Source: Bordetella parapertussis
Lineage (GTDB): Bacteria > Pseudomonadota > Gammaproteobacteria > Burkholderiales > SG8-41
Assembly (NCBI GenBank): GCA_945901405.1
Contig: CAMDLH010000014.1
Coordinates: 1 to 60,257 of the forward strand
Direction: 5' to 3'
Length of the DNA: 60,257 nucleotides
The notes beneath the pieces were generated by a model that saw only the letters and a program-made list of their open reading frames with translations, made no database searches and was not told the DNA's origin. This document shows positions 16,648-24,661 of the stretch, one piece after another (the stretch's first letter is position 1; each line of letters opens with the position of its first letter). The position numbers and the translations under genes were made by a program.

Positions 16648-17799
16648 TTACCACCTCGGCGCCTCGCGGCGTGCACTCGGCCTGCCGGCGCGTGATTTCG
16701 ACCACGCGGCAAAATATTTTTTCAAGGGCTTGGGCAAGTTGTCGCGAAAGTCATCCGTGAGCGGAAACTGCGGCATGAAGTCGTGCACGGCGTCGAGCAC
16801 CAGATTTCCCTGATTGAAATCCTTGGGCCGTTTGGTGGCCAGGCGCGTGGGTTTTTCCGACAACCATAGTTTATGCAAAGCGAAATAACGCGGGTCGGGT
16901 GCGATCATTCTGGCGGCGCTGCTGTCGCGAGCGACAACGACGTGAGAGACTTGCTGGCCGAGCAAGAGCCAGTCTTGCTCCTCAAGCGGAATCGGCGACA
17001 ACTGCTCGCTTTTCGGGTATTCGTGCGCGATGGATTTCGCGAGCAGTACTTCCACTTCGTAGCCCGCGCGGTTGCGCAACTGAAAAGTGCGCTCGGTATT
17101 TTTGGTGTAGGTGGCATCCAGCCGCTTGAGCAATTCGCGCAGAGAGCGGGGTGCTTCATTCAAGTGTTGCGCCAGCGGGTCATCGGCGGGGACGCCCGCG
17201 GCGCGCGCGGCGTTCCACCCTAACGCGGGCGCGCCCGCCTGTAAATCGAGTTTGCCGGAGGTCCATGTCATGTCGAAGTCCTCGGTGGCCTCGACATCCA
17301 TGGCAAAGCGGGCATTGGCCTCGATCTCATACGTCGCCATGGCGCTCGCACCCACCACCATGTAACGATGCCCAAGGTAACCGTAAACATCCATCAGGCG
17401 CAGGATGGCGGCGGCCTCACTGGCGATGACGCCCATGCGCACATTCTGGCCCAGGCGCAGCGCGCGATACTGGCGGCACAGATTTTCAAGGTGCGTCAGG
17501 CGCTCGCTTTCCTCATTGAACGCGCCAGCCTTCAATTCACGTTGCCGCGACGCCATTGCCGTCAATTCCGGCGTGAGGCGGCCCAGCGAGTCGCCCAGGC
17601 CTTTTCCCGCGTCGGTCATGCGGTAGAGATACTCATATTGCGCGGCTTCGCCGTTTGACGACTCTTTAGATAACCTTTTGATTTGAAACACAAAATCAAG
17701 AGCGGCCGCGCGCCGCGCCGAATCGAACCACGCATCGTATTGCTGCGACAGGTTGGCAAGCACGACTCGCTGGGCGTCGCTGAATTCGTGGAGGGACAT
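16648..17799 (-). CDS. Nucleotidyltransferase-fold protein, GSU2403-like (NTP_transf_8)
   Basis: 383 residues from ATG 17799; the frame is open to a TTG at 17817, inside the operator region. N-terminal residues 1-125 are largely helical. Residues 145-185 hold MVVGASAMATYE followed by DVEATEDFDMTW, a G[GA]S....D.E.T.D.D pattern of the polymerase-beta-like nucleotidyltransferase superfamily (G150/S152, D168, D174, D176 as candidate metal ligands). HEYPKS, DWLLLGQQ and LHKLWLSEKPTR lie further on. I recognise this as the uncharacterised GSU2403 / COG5397-like group; the target is unknown. It is alone, facing the end of TctC-5, with a 130-bp AT-rich promoter unlike its surroundings, which suggests separate acquisition and tight regulation. 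Confidence 0.72.
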   Translation of the reverse strand: MSLHEFSDAQRVVLANLSQQYDAWFDSARRAAALDFVFQIKRLSKESSNGEAAQYEYLYRMTDAGKGLGDSLGRLTPELTAMASRQRELKAGAFNEESERLTHLENLCRQYRALRLGQNVRMGVIASEAAAILRLMDVYGYLGHRYMVVGASAMATYEIEANARFAMDVEATEDFDMTWTSGKLDLQAGAPALGWNAARAAGVPADDPLAQHLNEAPRSLRELLKRLDATYTKNTERTFQLRNRAGYEVEVLLAKSIAHEYPKSEQLSPIPLEEQDWLLLGQQVSHVVVARDSSAARMIAPDPRYFALHKLWLSEKPTRLATKRPKDFNQGNLVLDAVHDFMPQFPLTDDFRDNLPKPLKKYFAAWSKSRAGRPSARREAPRW

Positions 17800-17910
17800 T
17801 TTATCCGTAAAAATCAATAACTCATTATTATACGGATAAAAAATTAATTTACATAGGGGTATTGTAATTTTTATCCGTAAATTGTGTAAATTATAAAAAT
17901 TACGGATAAA
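17800..17910 (-). promoter_or_regulatory. AT-rich promoter with four operator-like TTTATCCGTAA repeats
   Basis: Four copies alternate in orientation: TTTATCCGTAA at 17800-17810 and 17870-17880, and ATACGGATAAA at 17830-17840 and TTACGGATAAA at 17900-17910. Starts fall at 17800, 17830, 17870 and 17900. On the minus strand a TATAAT (17832 down to 17827) overlaps the second copy, another TATAAT lies at 17895 down to 17890, and the first copy directly abuts the start codon of the nucleotidyltransferase gene. This fits repressor sites on the -10 box and on the leader. The regulator is not evident; autoregulation is possible. Confidence 0.7.
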
Positions 17911-17985
17911 CCGCCTGCCAACAGGTATGGCGGGTGGTGCGCTTCGTACTGCGTTCTACACAAGCTGCGCCTGCCCGGACTGCGA

Positions 17986-20094
17986 TTACTTCAGCACGAT
18001 TAGCGCATCCGCCGCCACTGCCCCCATGCCGCGCGGGCGCACCAGCACCGGGTTGATATCGATTTCGGCGATGCGCTCGCGTTGCGCCCAGGCGAACTGC
18101 GAGGTGGCAGCAAGCAATTGCGCCAGTGCGTCGACATCGCGCGGCGGGGCGCCACGTACACCGTCGAATATTTTCGCTGCGCGCAGTTCGCCTATCATTT
18201 CGTGTGCGACATTCACATCGAACGGCGCGAGTCGGTAGGTGACATCCTTCATCAGCTCGGCCAGCGTGCCGCCCAGGCCGAAGGCGATCACCGGGCCGAA
18301 GGAGGGATCGTTGATGACGCCGACGATGGTTTCAATGCCGTCAGTGATCATTTCGCAGACAAGCAGGCCTTCGAGCTTTGCATTGGGTGCGTGTTTACGC
18401 ACGGCGGCGAGCATGTCGATCGAGGCTTGCTCCAATGCTTGCGCGTCGGCGATGTTGAGTTTGACGCCGCCGGCGTCGGTCTTGTGCGGGATGTCTTGCG
18501 AGACTATTTTGAGTGCGACTGGGAAATTTACATTTGGCGCTTTGGTGATTCGTTCAGCGGGTAACAGCACGTCGCGGCTCACGGCAATGCCGCATGTGCC
18601 AAGAATTTGTTTTGATTGATTTTCGTTGAGCGCGCCGGAGCCGGCAGGCAGCGTGACCTCGTTCGATGGTATGAGGCCAACGCTGCCGCGCGACAGCAAT
18701 TTGTACCGCGCTTCCACCCACTGCGCATTAAGCGCGATCACCTTCACCACGCGATTGGGCGATGGAAAATTCGGTATGCCCGCTTCCCGCAGCACTTCAA
18801 ACGCCCCGCAGCACACTTCCGCCGGCGGCGAGCAGAAGGCGTAGATCGGTTTCTGGTGGCGCTTCTGCGCCTTAGCAACGGCATCGGCGCCGTTGCGCAC
18901 GACTTGGCCAATCGCGGTGGCGAACATGACTCCCAGGGTATGCACCGCTGGATCGCCAAGCACGGCATCGACAACTTGCTCGAACGCGGGCACGTTCTGG
19001 CTGGTGAGGAATCCCGCCGCGTAGTCTATGGGGTTATCCGCCGACACCGCTCTCGGTATCAGCCGGGAGACCTCGGCCACTGTTTCTTTGCCCAAAGGCG
19101 TGAGCTTGATGCCGCATTCATCGGCGGCATCCGAGAACACCACCGCCGAGCCGCCGCTGCCGCCCATGATCGCGGCGTTGCGGCCCGCGGGCTTGTGCGG
19201 CTGCAGTTGATGTGCGAGCAGAAAATCAATCGCTTCCTCGATGGTTTGCACTTCGATCACGCCGCATTGCCGGAGTGCCGCGTGCCAGATGTCGTAGACG
19301 CCGGTCATGTTGGCGGTGTGCGAGGCCGCCGCTTTCAGGCCTTGCTCGGTATTGCCGGCTTTCCACACCACCACCGGCTTGCCCGCGGCCAGCGCGCGTT
19401 CACATGCGGCCACCAGCGCGCGGCCATCGCGCGAGCCTTCGAGATAGGCGAGTATGGCCTTGGTCTCCGGGTCGTCGACATAGGCGTTGATTAACTCGGT
19501 GGCGCCGATGTCGGTCTCGTTGCCGCTCGCCACCACGTAGCGAAAGCCTATGCCCGCCACACCGCAGCGCACAACGATACTGTTGCCGAAACCGCCGCTT
19601 TGCAGCACCGCGGATACGCCGCCGGCCTTCAGCGTGGGCGGCTTGCTGATGCTGCCGAACGCAGCGTAGACATTGGCGTGTATATTGACCAGCCCCAGGC
19701 AATTCGGGCCGATCAGCCGCACATCTTTTTCGCGCGCGGTTTTCAGCAGCAGCGCTTCAAGCGCGATGCCTTCCTCGCCCGATTCGCGAAAGCCGCCGCC
19801 GAGAATCACCGCGTTGCGCACGCCATGATCGCCGCACGCCGCCACCACATCGACCACTTGCTTCGCGGGCAGCGCGATCACCGCCACGTCACACGGTTGC
19901 GGCACATCCGTAATCGAGCCGTAACATTTATAGCCGAGGATATCCGGGTAACGCGGGTTGACCGGATAAATGCCGCCCTTGTAACCGTAGGTCTTGAGCG
20001 CTTCGAGCGTCTGGCCGCCCGCGCGGTCGGCGCCAGGGCTGGCACCGACCACGGCGATACCGCGCGGATTGAATAGCTGTTGGAGTTTGGACAC
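17986..20094 (-). CDS. NDP-forming acyl-CoA synthetase (acetate-CoA ligase family), second paralogue
   Basis: 702 residues from GTG 20094 (VSKLQQLFNPRGIAVVGAS); the frame runs further upstream but the text there is not protein-like. The domain order is the same as the 13473 gene: CoA-binding NPRGIAVVGASPGA, VSAVLQSGGFGNSIVVR, KAAASHTANMTG (active-site His region) and an ATP-grasp end (VALKIVSQDIPHKTDAGGV, VCEMITDGIETIVGVINDPSFG, GLGGTLAELMKDVTYR, AEIDINPVLVR). SHTAN replaces SHTGT, and QSGG replaces the SHSGG of the first copy. It is monocistronic; an AT-rich regulatory island follows its stop. Confidence 0.88.
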   Translation of the reverse strand: MSKLQQLFNPRGIAVVGASPGADRAGGQTLEALKTYGYKGGIYPVNPRYPDILGYKCYGSITDVPQPCDVAVIALPAKQVVDVVAACGDHGVRNAVILGGGFRESGEEGIALEALLLKTAREKDVRLIGPNCLGLVNIHANVYAAFGSISKPPTLKAGGVSAVLQSGGFGNSIVVRCGVAGIGFRYVVASGNETDIGATELINAYVDDPETKAILAYLEGSRDGRALVAACERALAAGKPVVVWKAGNTEQGLKAAASHTANMTGVYDIWHAALRQCGVIEVQTIEEAIDFLLAHQLQPHKPAGRNAAIMGGSGGSAVVFSDAADECGIKLTPLGKETVAEVSRLIPRAVSADNPIDYAAGFLTSQNVPAFEQVVDAVLGDPAVHTLGVMFATAIGQVVRNGADAVAKAQKRHQKPIYAFCSPPAEVCCGAFEVLREAGIPNFPSPNRVVKVIALNAQWVEARYKLLSRGSVGLIPSNEVTLPAGSGALNENQSKQILGTCGIAVSRDVLLPAERITKAPNVNFPVALKIVSQDIPHKTDAGGVKLNIADAQALEQASIDMLAAVRKHAPNAKLEGLLVCEMITDGIETIVGVINDPSFGPVIAFGLGGTLAELMKDVTYRLAPFDVNVAHEMIGELRAAKIFDGVRGAPPRDVDALAQLLAATSQFAWAQRERIAEIDINPVLVRPRGMGAVAADALIVLK

Positions 20095-20300
20095 GTTGAT
20101 CTTGAAGAAAAGCGGAAGGAAGTTGATGCGTATTCGTATTGCGAATGGATTCAGGATTCCCCGCAACCGCGCGCAATGATGATACAGTAAAATCTCTCGC
20201 GAACTTCCCTCACGCGGTCCTTGCTGTCCAATAACTGGAACCTTTCCATGAGCACGACGCAACCCACACTGCCCCAGCGCGTGGCGCAAACCGCGGTAGC

Positions 20301-20447
20301 GTGGTTGAGCATTTCACGCGCGTGGAGTTGTTCGGCTACCCAGAGGCGCATCGGGTGCGCGCGACCATCGATCCCGAAAGCGCGCATGTATTTAGCTTTA
20401 CACCGGAGTTGGTGAGGGAGAATTATTTCGACCGCGGCAAAAAATGA
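20301..20447 (+). pseudogene. Short decayed ORF upstream of the crotonase gene
   Basis: From GTG 20301 the frame reads VVEHFTRVELFGYPEAHRV, then RATIDPESAHVFSFTPELV and RENYFDRGKK, ending TGA 20445-20447, 48 residues. Codon use is strongly G/C at third positions, as in real genes here. A different frame opens upstream at ATG 20248 (MSTTQPTLPQRVAQ) and runs into nonsense, so a +/-1 frameshift between the two halves is plausible. I do not recognise the family. It is 23 nt upstream of the next gene. It could be the tail of a lost gene or a small functional protein. Confidence 0.35.
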
Positions 20448-20470
20448 TGCACAAACTTGGGAGACATTAA

Positions 20471-21259
20471 ATGCCGCTACTGGCAGAAAAGAAAGACCAC
20501 ATCCTCACGCTGACGTTGAGCCGCCCCGGCACGCGAAACGCGTGGGACGAGGATTACAACGAAGGCATCGTGCGCGAGCTCGATAAAGCCACGGACGACG
20601 ACGATGTGCGCGTGGTGATACTCACGGGTGACGAAGCGGGCGGGGCGTTTTCGGCGGGTGCGAATCTCAAGAAAGAGAATGCGCACACCACCGGCGGCGC
20701 GAAAGCGTTCGTCAAGAAAATCCGCCGTCCGCGGCGCTTCGCGGCCAACTTCATCGGCGATTTTCCCAAGCCGGTGATTGCGTCGGTCAATGGTTACGCC
20801 ATCGGCGTGGGCGCGATTGTCAGTCTGGCGTGCGACTTAATTGTCGCCTCGGATAAATCAGAGTGGCGGCTACCGCAAGTGGCGCTGGGCATCATCCCCA
20901 ACTACGGTGGCGGCACGCGCGTGGCGCGTTACGCGGGCAAGGGCATGGGCATGAAGCTCGCGATGGGTTTCCCGCTGAAGGCGGAGGAAGCCTATCGTCA
21001 CGGCATCGCGCAGTGGCTGGTGCCGCACGCGGAGCTTAAAGCCAAGACTCTGGAGATCGCCGAACACATCGCCGGCCTGCCGCCGCTGGCGGTGAGCCTG
21101 ATGAAGGAGTCGCTGATACGCGGGCTGGATATTCCGAATATTCAGGATTCGTCGCTGACGGACGCGTATCGTTTTCTTGTGCTTGAACTATCGAAGGACA
21201 AGGATGAAGCGCACAAGGCTTGGCGAGAGAAACGCAAGCCCAAGTTTACGGGCGAGTAG
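20471..21259 (+). CDS. Crotonase (enoyl-CoA hydratase/isomerase) family protein
   Basis: 262 residues from ATG 20471, preceded by GGGAGA. Crotonase motifs: LSRPGTRNAWDEDYN, VVILTGDEAGGAFSAGANL (oxyanion Gly region about 63), KPVIASVNGYAIGVGAIVSLACDLIVAS, LPQVALGIIPNYGGGTRVARYAG and the typical LKAEEAYRHGIAQWLVPHAEL. By eye, the two catalytic Glu of classical hydratases correspond to Q136 (LPQVALG) and K162 (GMKLAMG), so ordinary hydratase chemistry is doubtful. An isomerase, thioesterase or C-C lyase-like activity is possible. CoA-substrate binding in the cytoplasm is a safe inference. Confidence 0.88.
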   Translation: MPLLAEKKDHILTLTLSRPGTRNAWDEDYNEGIVRELDKATDDDDVRVVILTGDEAGGAFSAGANLKKENAHTTGGAKAFVKKIRRPRRFAANFIGDFPKPVIASVNGYAIGVGAIVSLACDLIVASDKSEWRLPQVALGIIPNYGGGTRVARYAGKGMGMKLAMGFPLKAEEAYRHGIAQWLVPHAELKAKTLEIAEHIAGLPPLAVSLMKESLIRGLDIPNIQDSSLTDAYRFLVLELSKDKDEAHKAWREKRKPKFTGE

Positions 21260-21278
21260 AATTTATGAATTGCTGTTG

Positions 21279-21366
21279 ACCCCACCCCCACCCTAACCCT
21301 CCCCCTGAAGGGGAGGGGACAGTAGCTCCTTCCCCTTCAGGGGGAAGGCTGGGATGGGGGTGGGGT
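21279..21366. repeat. Palindromic GC-rich element (ACCCCACCCCC ... GGGGGTGGGGT)
   Basis: Outer arms ACCCCACCCCCACCC (21279-21293) and GGGATGGGGGTGGGGT (21351-21366) enclose inner inverted segments CCCCTGAAGGGG and TCCCCTTCAGGGGGA. It fills most of the gap between the crotonase and cupin genes. Elements of this look are common intergenic repeats in proteobacterial genomes. Confidence 0.7.
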
Positions 21367-21407
21367 ATCGTCAATAACCTATCCAACATTCCAACCGGAG
21401 ACCCACC

Positions 21408-21872
21408 ATGGAAGTCGAATCCACACTAAAAGTCATCAACGAAAAAGATTTCAAAGGCGCGCGCGGCGTGACCGACGGGCAGACCTACACGCGGCTCATC
21501 GGCTGGCCCGGTGTGGTCGATACCGACCGCGTGCGTCTGGGCCGCGCTAGTTACAAGCCGGGCACCTATGAGCAACTGCACTGGCATCCAATCGAGGCGT
21601 GTTACTACGTGATTTCCGGCCACGCCACGGTGCGCGATTTCAACGGCAAGGAATACGAAGTCGAGGCCGGCTCCATCATCTACGCGCCGCCGGGCATCGC
21701 GGGCGCGCACGAGTGGGAGGTGAAGGAAGCGCTCGAACTCATTGACATCCGCGCCTGCAACGAAACCAATCGCAAGATACAGTACACGGTGGACAAGGTG
21801 ACCAAGCGCTCGTACATCGACCTTGAGGATCTCAAGTACCGCGACGCGATCAGCTTCAAATCGCATTATTGA
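21408..21872 (+). CDS. Cupin-domain protein
   Basis: 154 residues from ATG 21408 with CCGGAGACCC at Shine-Dalgarno distance. Cupin motif 1 is YEQLHWHPIEACYYVISGHATV (HWH and E as metal ligands) and motif 2 is the GSIIYAPPGIAGAHEWEV block (His as fourth ligand). This is a single-domain metal-dependent cupin, 154 residues being typical. Such proteins act as isomerases, dioxygenases or small-molecule sensors; nothing here decides between them. The gene ends with a GC-rich hairpin before the acyl-CoA dehydrogenase pair. Confidence 0.82.
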   Translation: MEVESTLKVINEKDFKGARGVTDGQTYTRLIGWPGVVDTDRVRLGRASYKPGTYEQLHWHPIEACYYVISGHATVRDFNGKEYEVEAGSIIYAPPGIAGAHEWEVKEALELIDIRACNETNRKIQYTVDKVTKRSYIDLEDLKYRDAISFKSHY

Positions 21873-21888
21873 TTCACGTTCATATGCT

Positions 21889-21920
21889 GTTAACGCGCGC
21901 TTTGCAGAAGCGCGCGTAAC
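21889..21920. other. GC-rich hairpin downstream of the cupin gene
   Basis: GTTA(A)CGCGCGCTT and AAGCGCGCGTAAC form a stem of 13 pairs with a short loop. It lacks a following T run, so it may be an attenuator or mRNA-stabilising structure more than a classical terminator. Confidence 0.5.
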
Positions 21921-21980
21921 GGCTATAGTTCGCAGTCCATCCGGCCGCTCCGGATTGTGCCGGCGCGATCAAGAATTTAT

Positions 21981-22000
21981 CAAAGGAAACAAATACTTAT
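21981..22000 (-). repeat. AT-rich 20-nt dispersed repeat, copy f (AAAGGA variant)
   Basis: CAAAGGAAACAAATACTTAT on the plus strand, 16 of 20 matches. The three central changes create AAAGGA at 21982-21987, placed as a Shine-Dalgarno sequence for the ATG at 21999. Confidence 0.6.
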
Positions 22001-23252
22001 GTTCGACCTTAACCTGACCCCAGAACAACTGGAAATGCGCGATACGCTGCGCGACTTCGCCGAGCGCGAGATGAAGGCTGCCGCGATCCACCCTGACCGC
22101 CTGCAACCATTTGAAAAACCGGTGATGACCGATCTGCTGGCGAAGGCCACGCAACTTGGCATCCGCACGCTGTCGCTATCGGAAGAAGCCGGCGGCGCGG
22201 GCGCCGACAATCTCACAACGTGTATCGTGCTCGAAGAGTTGGCGTCGGGGGAAGTCGATATCGCGACCATCCTCGGCCAGACCGCGACGCTGGGCCGCAC
22301 GCTGTTTGACGATTTGATGACGGCGGAGCAGAAAGCCAAATATCTCAAATCGTTTGTCGAAGACGACAACTATCATCTCGCGTTCGCGGGCGCCTCCATC
22401 GAATCCGGCACCGGCTGGACTTACCATCGAGATGCTTACGACGAAGGCGTGGTTGTGCCAACCGCATCGCTGAAAGGCAACGACTGGATCATTAACGGCC
22501 GCGTGGAAGCAGTGTCGAATGCGCCGCTGGCGAAGTTGTTCGCCGTGCAGGTGCGTACCGACAACAAGAAAACCGGCATGAACGGACTCACCACGTTCCT
22601 GATTCCGCGCGACACGGCGGGCTTCACTGTGGCCAACACGATCACCGCGTTCGGCGGCCCCAACAACACCATGACGCGCTGGCACCACGGCACGGCGGCG
22701 GCGATTGAACTGAAGGATTGCAAAGTGCCTGCCGCCAATGCGCTGGGCAAGGTGGGCGGATGCCCGTTCGCCGACGGCAAGCTGCTTGCGCGCAACAGCG
22801 TGTCGTCGGCGGCGATCAGCCTCGGCGTGGGCCGCGCGAGCTACGACGCGGCGGTGGATTACGCCAAGATGCGCCGCCAGGGCGGCCGCAACATCATGGA
22901 GCATCAAGCCATCGGCACCAAGATCGCCGATTGCACCATCAAGCTCGAACTTTCGCGCAACATGATCTGGAAAGCCGCGTGGTCGCTCGATCATCCCGAG
23001 GCTGTCGCCGGCCGCAGCGTCTCTGATTTGCCGCTGCACGTGATCGCGCGCGTGTCCACCGCGGAAGCCGTGCACGAAGTCACGCTGCTCGCCGCTGAGT
23101 GCTTTGGCGCCATGGGCGTGATGCGCGACATGCCGCTGCAAAAATATGTGAACGACGGATTCATCATCGCGCACTCCGAGGATACCGATGGCGCGGCGAA
23201 GCTTGCGATTGCGGAATCGGTGGCGGGATACGTGCGAAAGTTAGCTGCATAA
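21999..23252 (+). CDS. Acyl-CoA dehydrogenase family protein (ACAD-1)
   Basis: 417 residues from ATG 21999 (MFDLNLTPEQLEMRDTLRDFA), where the AT-rich repeat supplies AAAGGA. ACAD fold markers: LGIRTLSLSEEAGGAGAD with EELASGEVDIA, AFAGASIESGTGW near residue 130, WIINGRVEAVSNAP, GLTTFLIPRDTAGFTV, RNSVSSAAISLGVGRASYDAAVDYA, and the C-terminal AECFGAMGVMRDMPLQKYVND. FAD-dependent alpha,beta-dehydrogenation of an acyl-CoA in the cytoplasm is expected. Substrate unknown. It is followed 66 nt later by a second ACAD, so the products may act as a pair. Confidence 0.9.
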   Translation: MFDLNLTPEQLEMRDTLRDFAEREMKAAAIHPDRLQPFEKPVMTDLLAKATQLGIRTLSLSEEAGGAGADNLTTCIVLEELASGEVDIATILGQTATLGRTLFDDLMTAEQKAKYLKSFVEDDNYHLAFAGASIESGTGWTYHRDAYDEGVVVPTASLKGNDWIINGRVEAVSNAPLAKLFAVQVRTDNKKTGMNGLTTFLIPRDTAGFTVANTITAFGGPNNTMTRWHHGTAAAIELKDCKVPAANALGKVGGCPFADGKLLARNSVSSAAISLGVGRASYDAAVDYAKMRRQGGRNIMEHQAIGTKIADCTIKLELSRNMIWKAAWSLDHPEAVAGRSVSDLPLHVIARVSTAEAVHEVTLLAAECFGAMGVMRDMPLQKYVNDGFIIAHSEDTDGAAKLAIAESVAGYVRKLAA

Positions 23253-23318
23253 CACAGCATCAAAATTTAGTCTCCCCGCAAGCGGGGCGAGGGGATGCAA
23301 AATAGTCGAGGAACTGAA

Positions 23319-24506
23319 ATGGATTTTTCACTAAACGAAGAGCAGCGCCACTGGCAACAGGAAGCACGCAAGTTTGCCGAGGAAGAATTGCGCCCGGCAT
23401 CACTGGCGCGTGATCAGATCGAAGGCGGCTTTGAGCCGTGGGATTGGAGCATCATCGAGAAGGGTTCCAAGCTGGGATTCCGCACGCTGGCCGTGCCCAA
23501 GGAGTGGGGCGGGCCGGGCGCGGATTTTGTGTCGCAAGCCATCGTGATGGCGGAACTCGCGCGCGGCGACAGCGCGATGTCCAAGGCTTTCAGCCAGAAC
23601 TGGAAATGGAGCCACCTGATTTCGGTGGCTTGTTCCGACGACCAGAAAGAGCGTTTTCTGAAACCGTTTCTCGCCGATCACCGTTACGTGATGGGGCGCG
23701 GCATCACGGAGCCCAATTCCGGTTCGGACAACCGCATGCCACCGGAAGATGATCCGAAGGCGGGCTACCGTTTGAAGGCCGAGAAAGACGGCAACGAGTG
23801 GGTGCTCAACGGCAGCAAGTGTTTTATCGCCAACGGCAGCGTCGGTTCGTTGTTCTTCGTCGATGCGCGCAGCAATCCGGATGTGAACATCAAGCAGGGC
23901 GGCACGCTGTTCATGGTGCCCAAGACCACGCCGGGCTTCACCATCGGCAAGGTGTTCAACAAACGCGGTTGGCGCTTTTACCAGAACGCTGAGTTGATAT
24001 TCGAGAACGCGCGTCTGCCGCAGGAGAACGTCGTGGGTTCGGTGGGCACTGGCTCGGTGAAAGCAGGCAAGGGCGACACCACCGGCGGCGATATCTTCGG
24101 CGATCTGGAATTGGCCGCGAACGCGCTGGGTGTATGTGATGACGCCGTGGATATGGCAATGAGTTTCGCGCGCAGCCACAAGCGCGCCGGCAAATACCTG
24201 ATGGAGCATCAGCTGGTGCAACTGTGTCTGCATGAGATGCACATGCTGACCGAGGCGCTGCGCTCCTTTGTGCTGCGCACCGCGTGGCAGCACGATGCGG
24301 GCGAGCACTCGGCGAATGCCGGCTTCGTGATGAATTACTCGACTGATATCATTCAGCGTGTCACGCGGCTTAACATGCAGGTGCATGGCGCCGAGGGCTG
24401 CATGATGAATGCACGTGCCGACAAACTGGTGCGCGACGCGATGGTGTGGACGCATCTGGCCGGTGACAATGTGCAGCGTATGAAGATATTGAAGCGGTTG
24501 AAGTAA
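23319..24506 (+). CDS. Acyl-CoA dehydrogenase family protein (ACAD-2)
   Basis: 395 residues from ATG 23319 with GAGGAAC at 23308-23314. Family blocks: FSLNEEQRHWQQEARKFAEE, LGFRTLAVPKEWGGPGADFV, MGRGITEPNSGSDNRMP, WVLNGSKCFIANGS, GGTLFMVPKTTPGFTIGKVF, RLPQENVVG, and the C-terminal NMQVHGAEGCMMNARADKLVRDAMVW. It differs clearly from ACAD-1 and has a shorter N-terminus. It lies in the same direction between ACAD-1 and a hydroxyacid dehydrogenase gene, and would feed electrons to an ETF. Confidence 0.9.
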   Translation: MDFSLNEEQRHWQQEARKFAEEELRPASLARDQIEGGFEPWDWSIIEKGSKLGFRTLAVPKEWGGPGADFVSQAIVMAELARGDSAMSKAFSQNWKWSHLISVACSDDQKERFLKPFLADHRYVMGRGITEPNSGSDNRMPPEDDPKAGYRLKAEKDGNEWVLNGSKCFIANGSVGSLFFVDARSNPDVNIKQGGTLFMVPKTTPGFTIGKVFNKRGWRFYQNAELIFENARLPQENVVGSVGTGSVKAGKGDTTGGDIFGDLELAANALGVCDDAVDMAMSFARSHKRAGKYLMEHQLVQLCLHEMHMLTEALRSFVLRTAWQHDAGEHSANAGFVMNYSTDIIQRVTRLNMQVHGAEGCMMNARADKLVRDAMVWTHLAGDNVQRMKILKRLK

Positions 24507-24573
24507 CCCGCAGGCAAATGTAGAAATGCAGTGAATCGCGCCGGGTCATGCCCGGCGCGGTTGTTTCAGCGGT

Positions 24574-24601
24574 CGTCATTCCAGCGCAGGCTGGAATGAC
24601 G
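24574..24601. repeat. REP-like perfect palindrome
   Basis: CGTCATTCCAGC and GCTGGAATGACG separated by GCAG; 12-bp perfect arms. It belongs to the widespread GTCATTCC...GGAATGAC type of repeat. Confidence 0.75.
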
Positions 24602-24610
24602 GTAGTTGTT

Positions 24611-24640
24611 TTTAATCCGTGTTCATCCGTGGCTAAAAAA
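24611..24640. repeat. ATCCGTG 10-nt-phased repeat fragment
   Basis: AATCCGTGTT followed by CATCCGTGGCTAAA shows two ATCCGTG units 10 nt apart. The pattern and the GGCTAAA end match the right arm of the larger inverted repeat at 49935-50114. Confidence 0.6.
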
Positions 24641-24661
24641 GCTGTTGACCTCGAACTCAAT

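Noticed and set aside
18616-19494. 292-codon plus-strand frame
   Set aside because: Antisense shadow of the second acyl-CoA synthetase; no recognisable motifs.
24548-24661. Upstream extension of the hydroxyacid dehydrogenase
   Set aside because: The extension would translate a REP palindrome and the ATCCGTG repeat; ATG 24662 starts the family's normal first strand.
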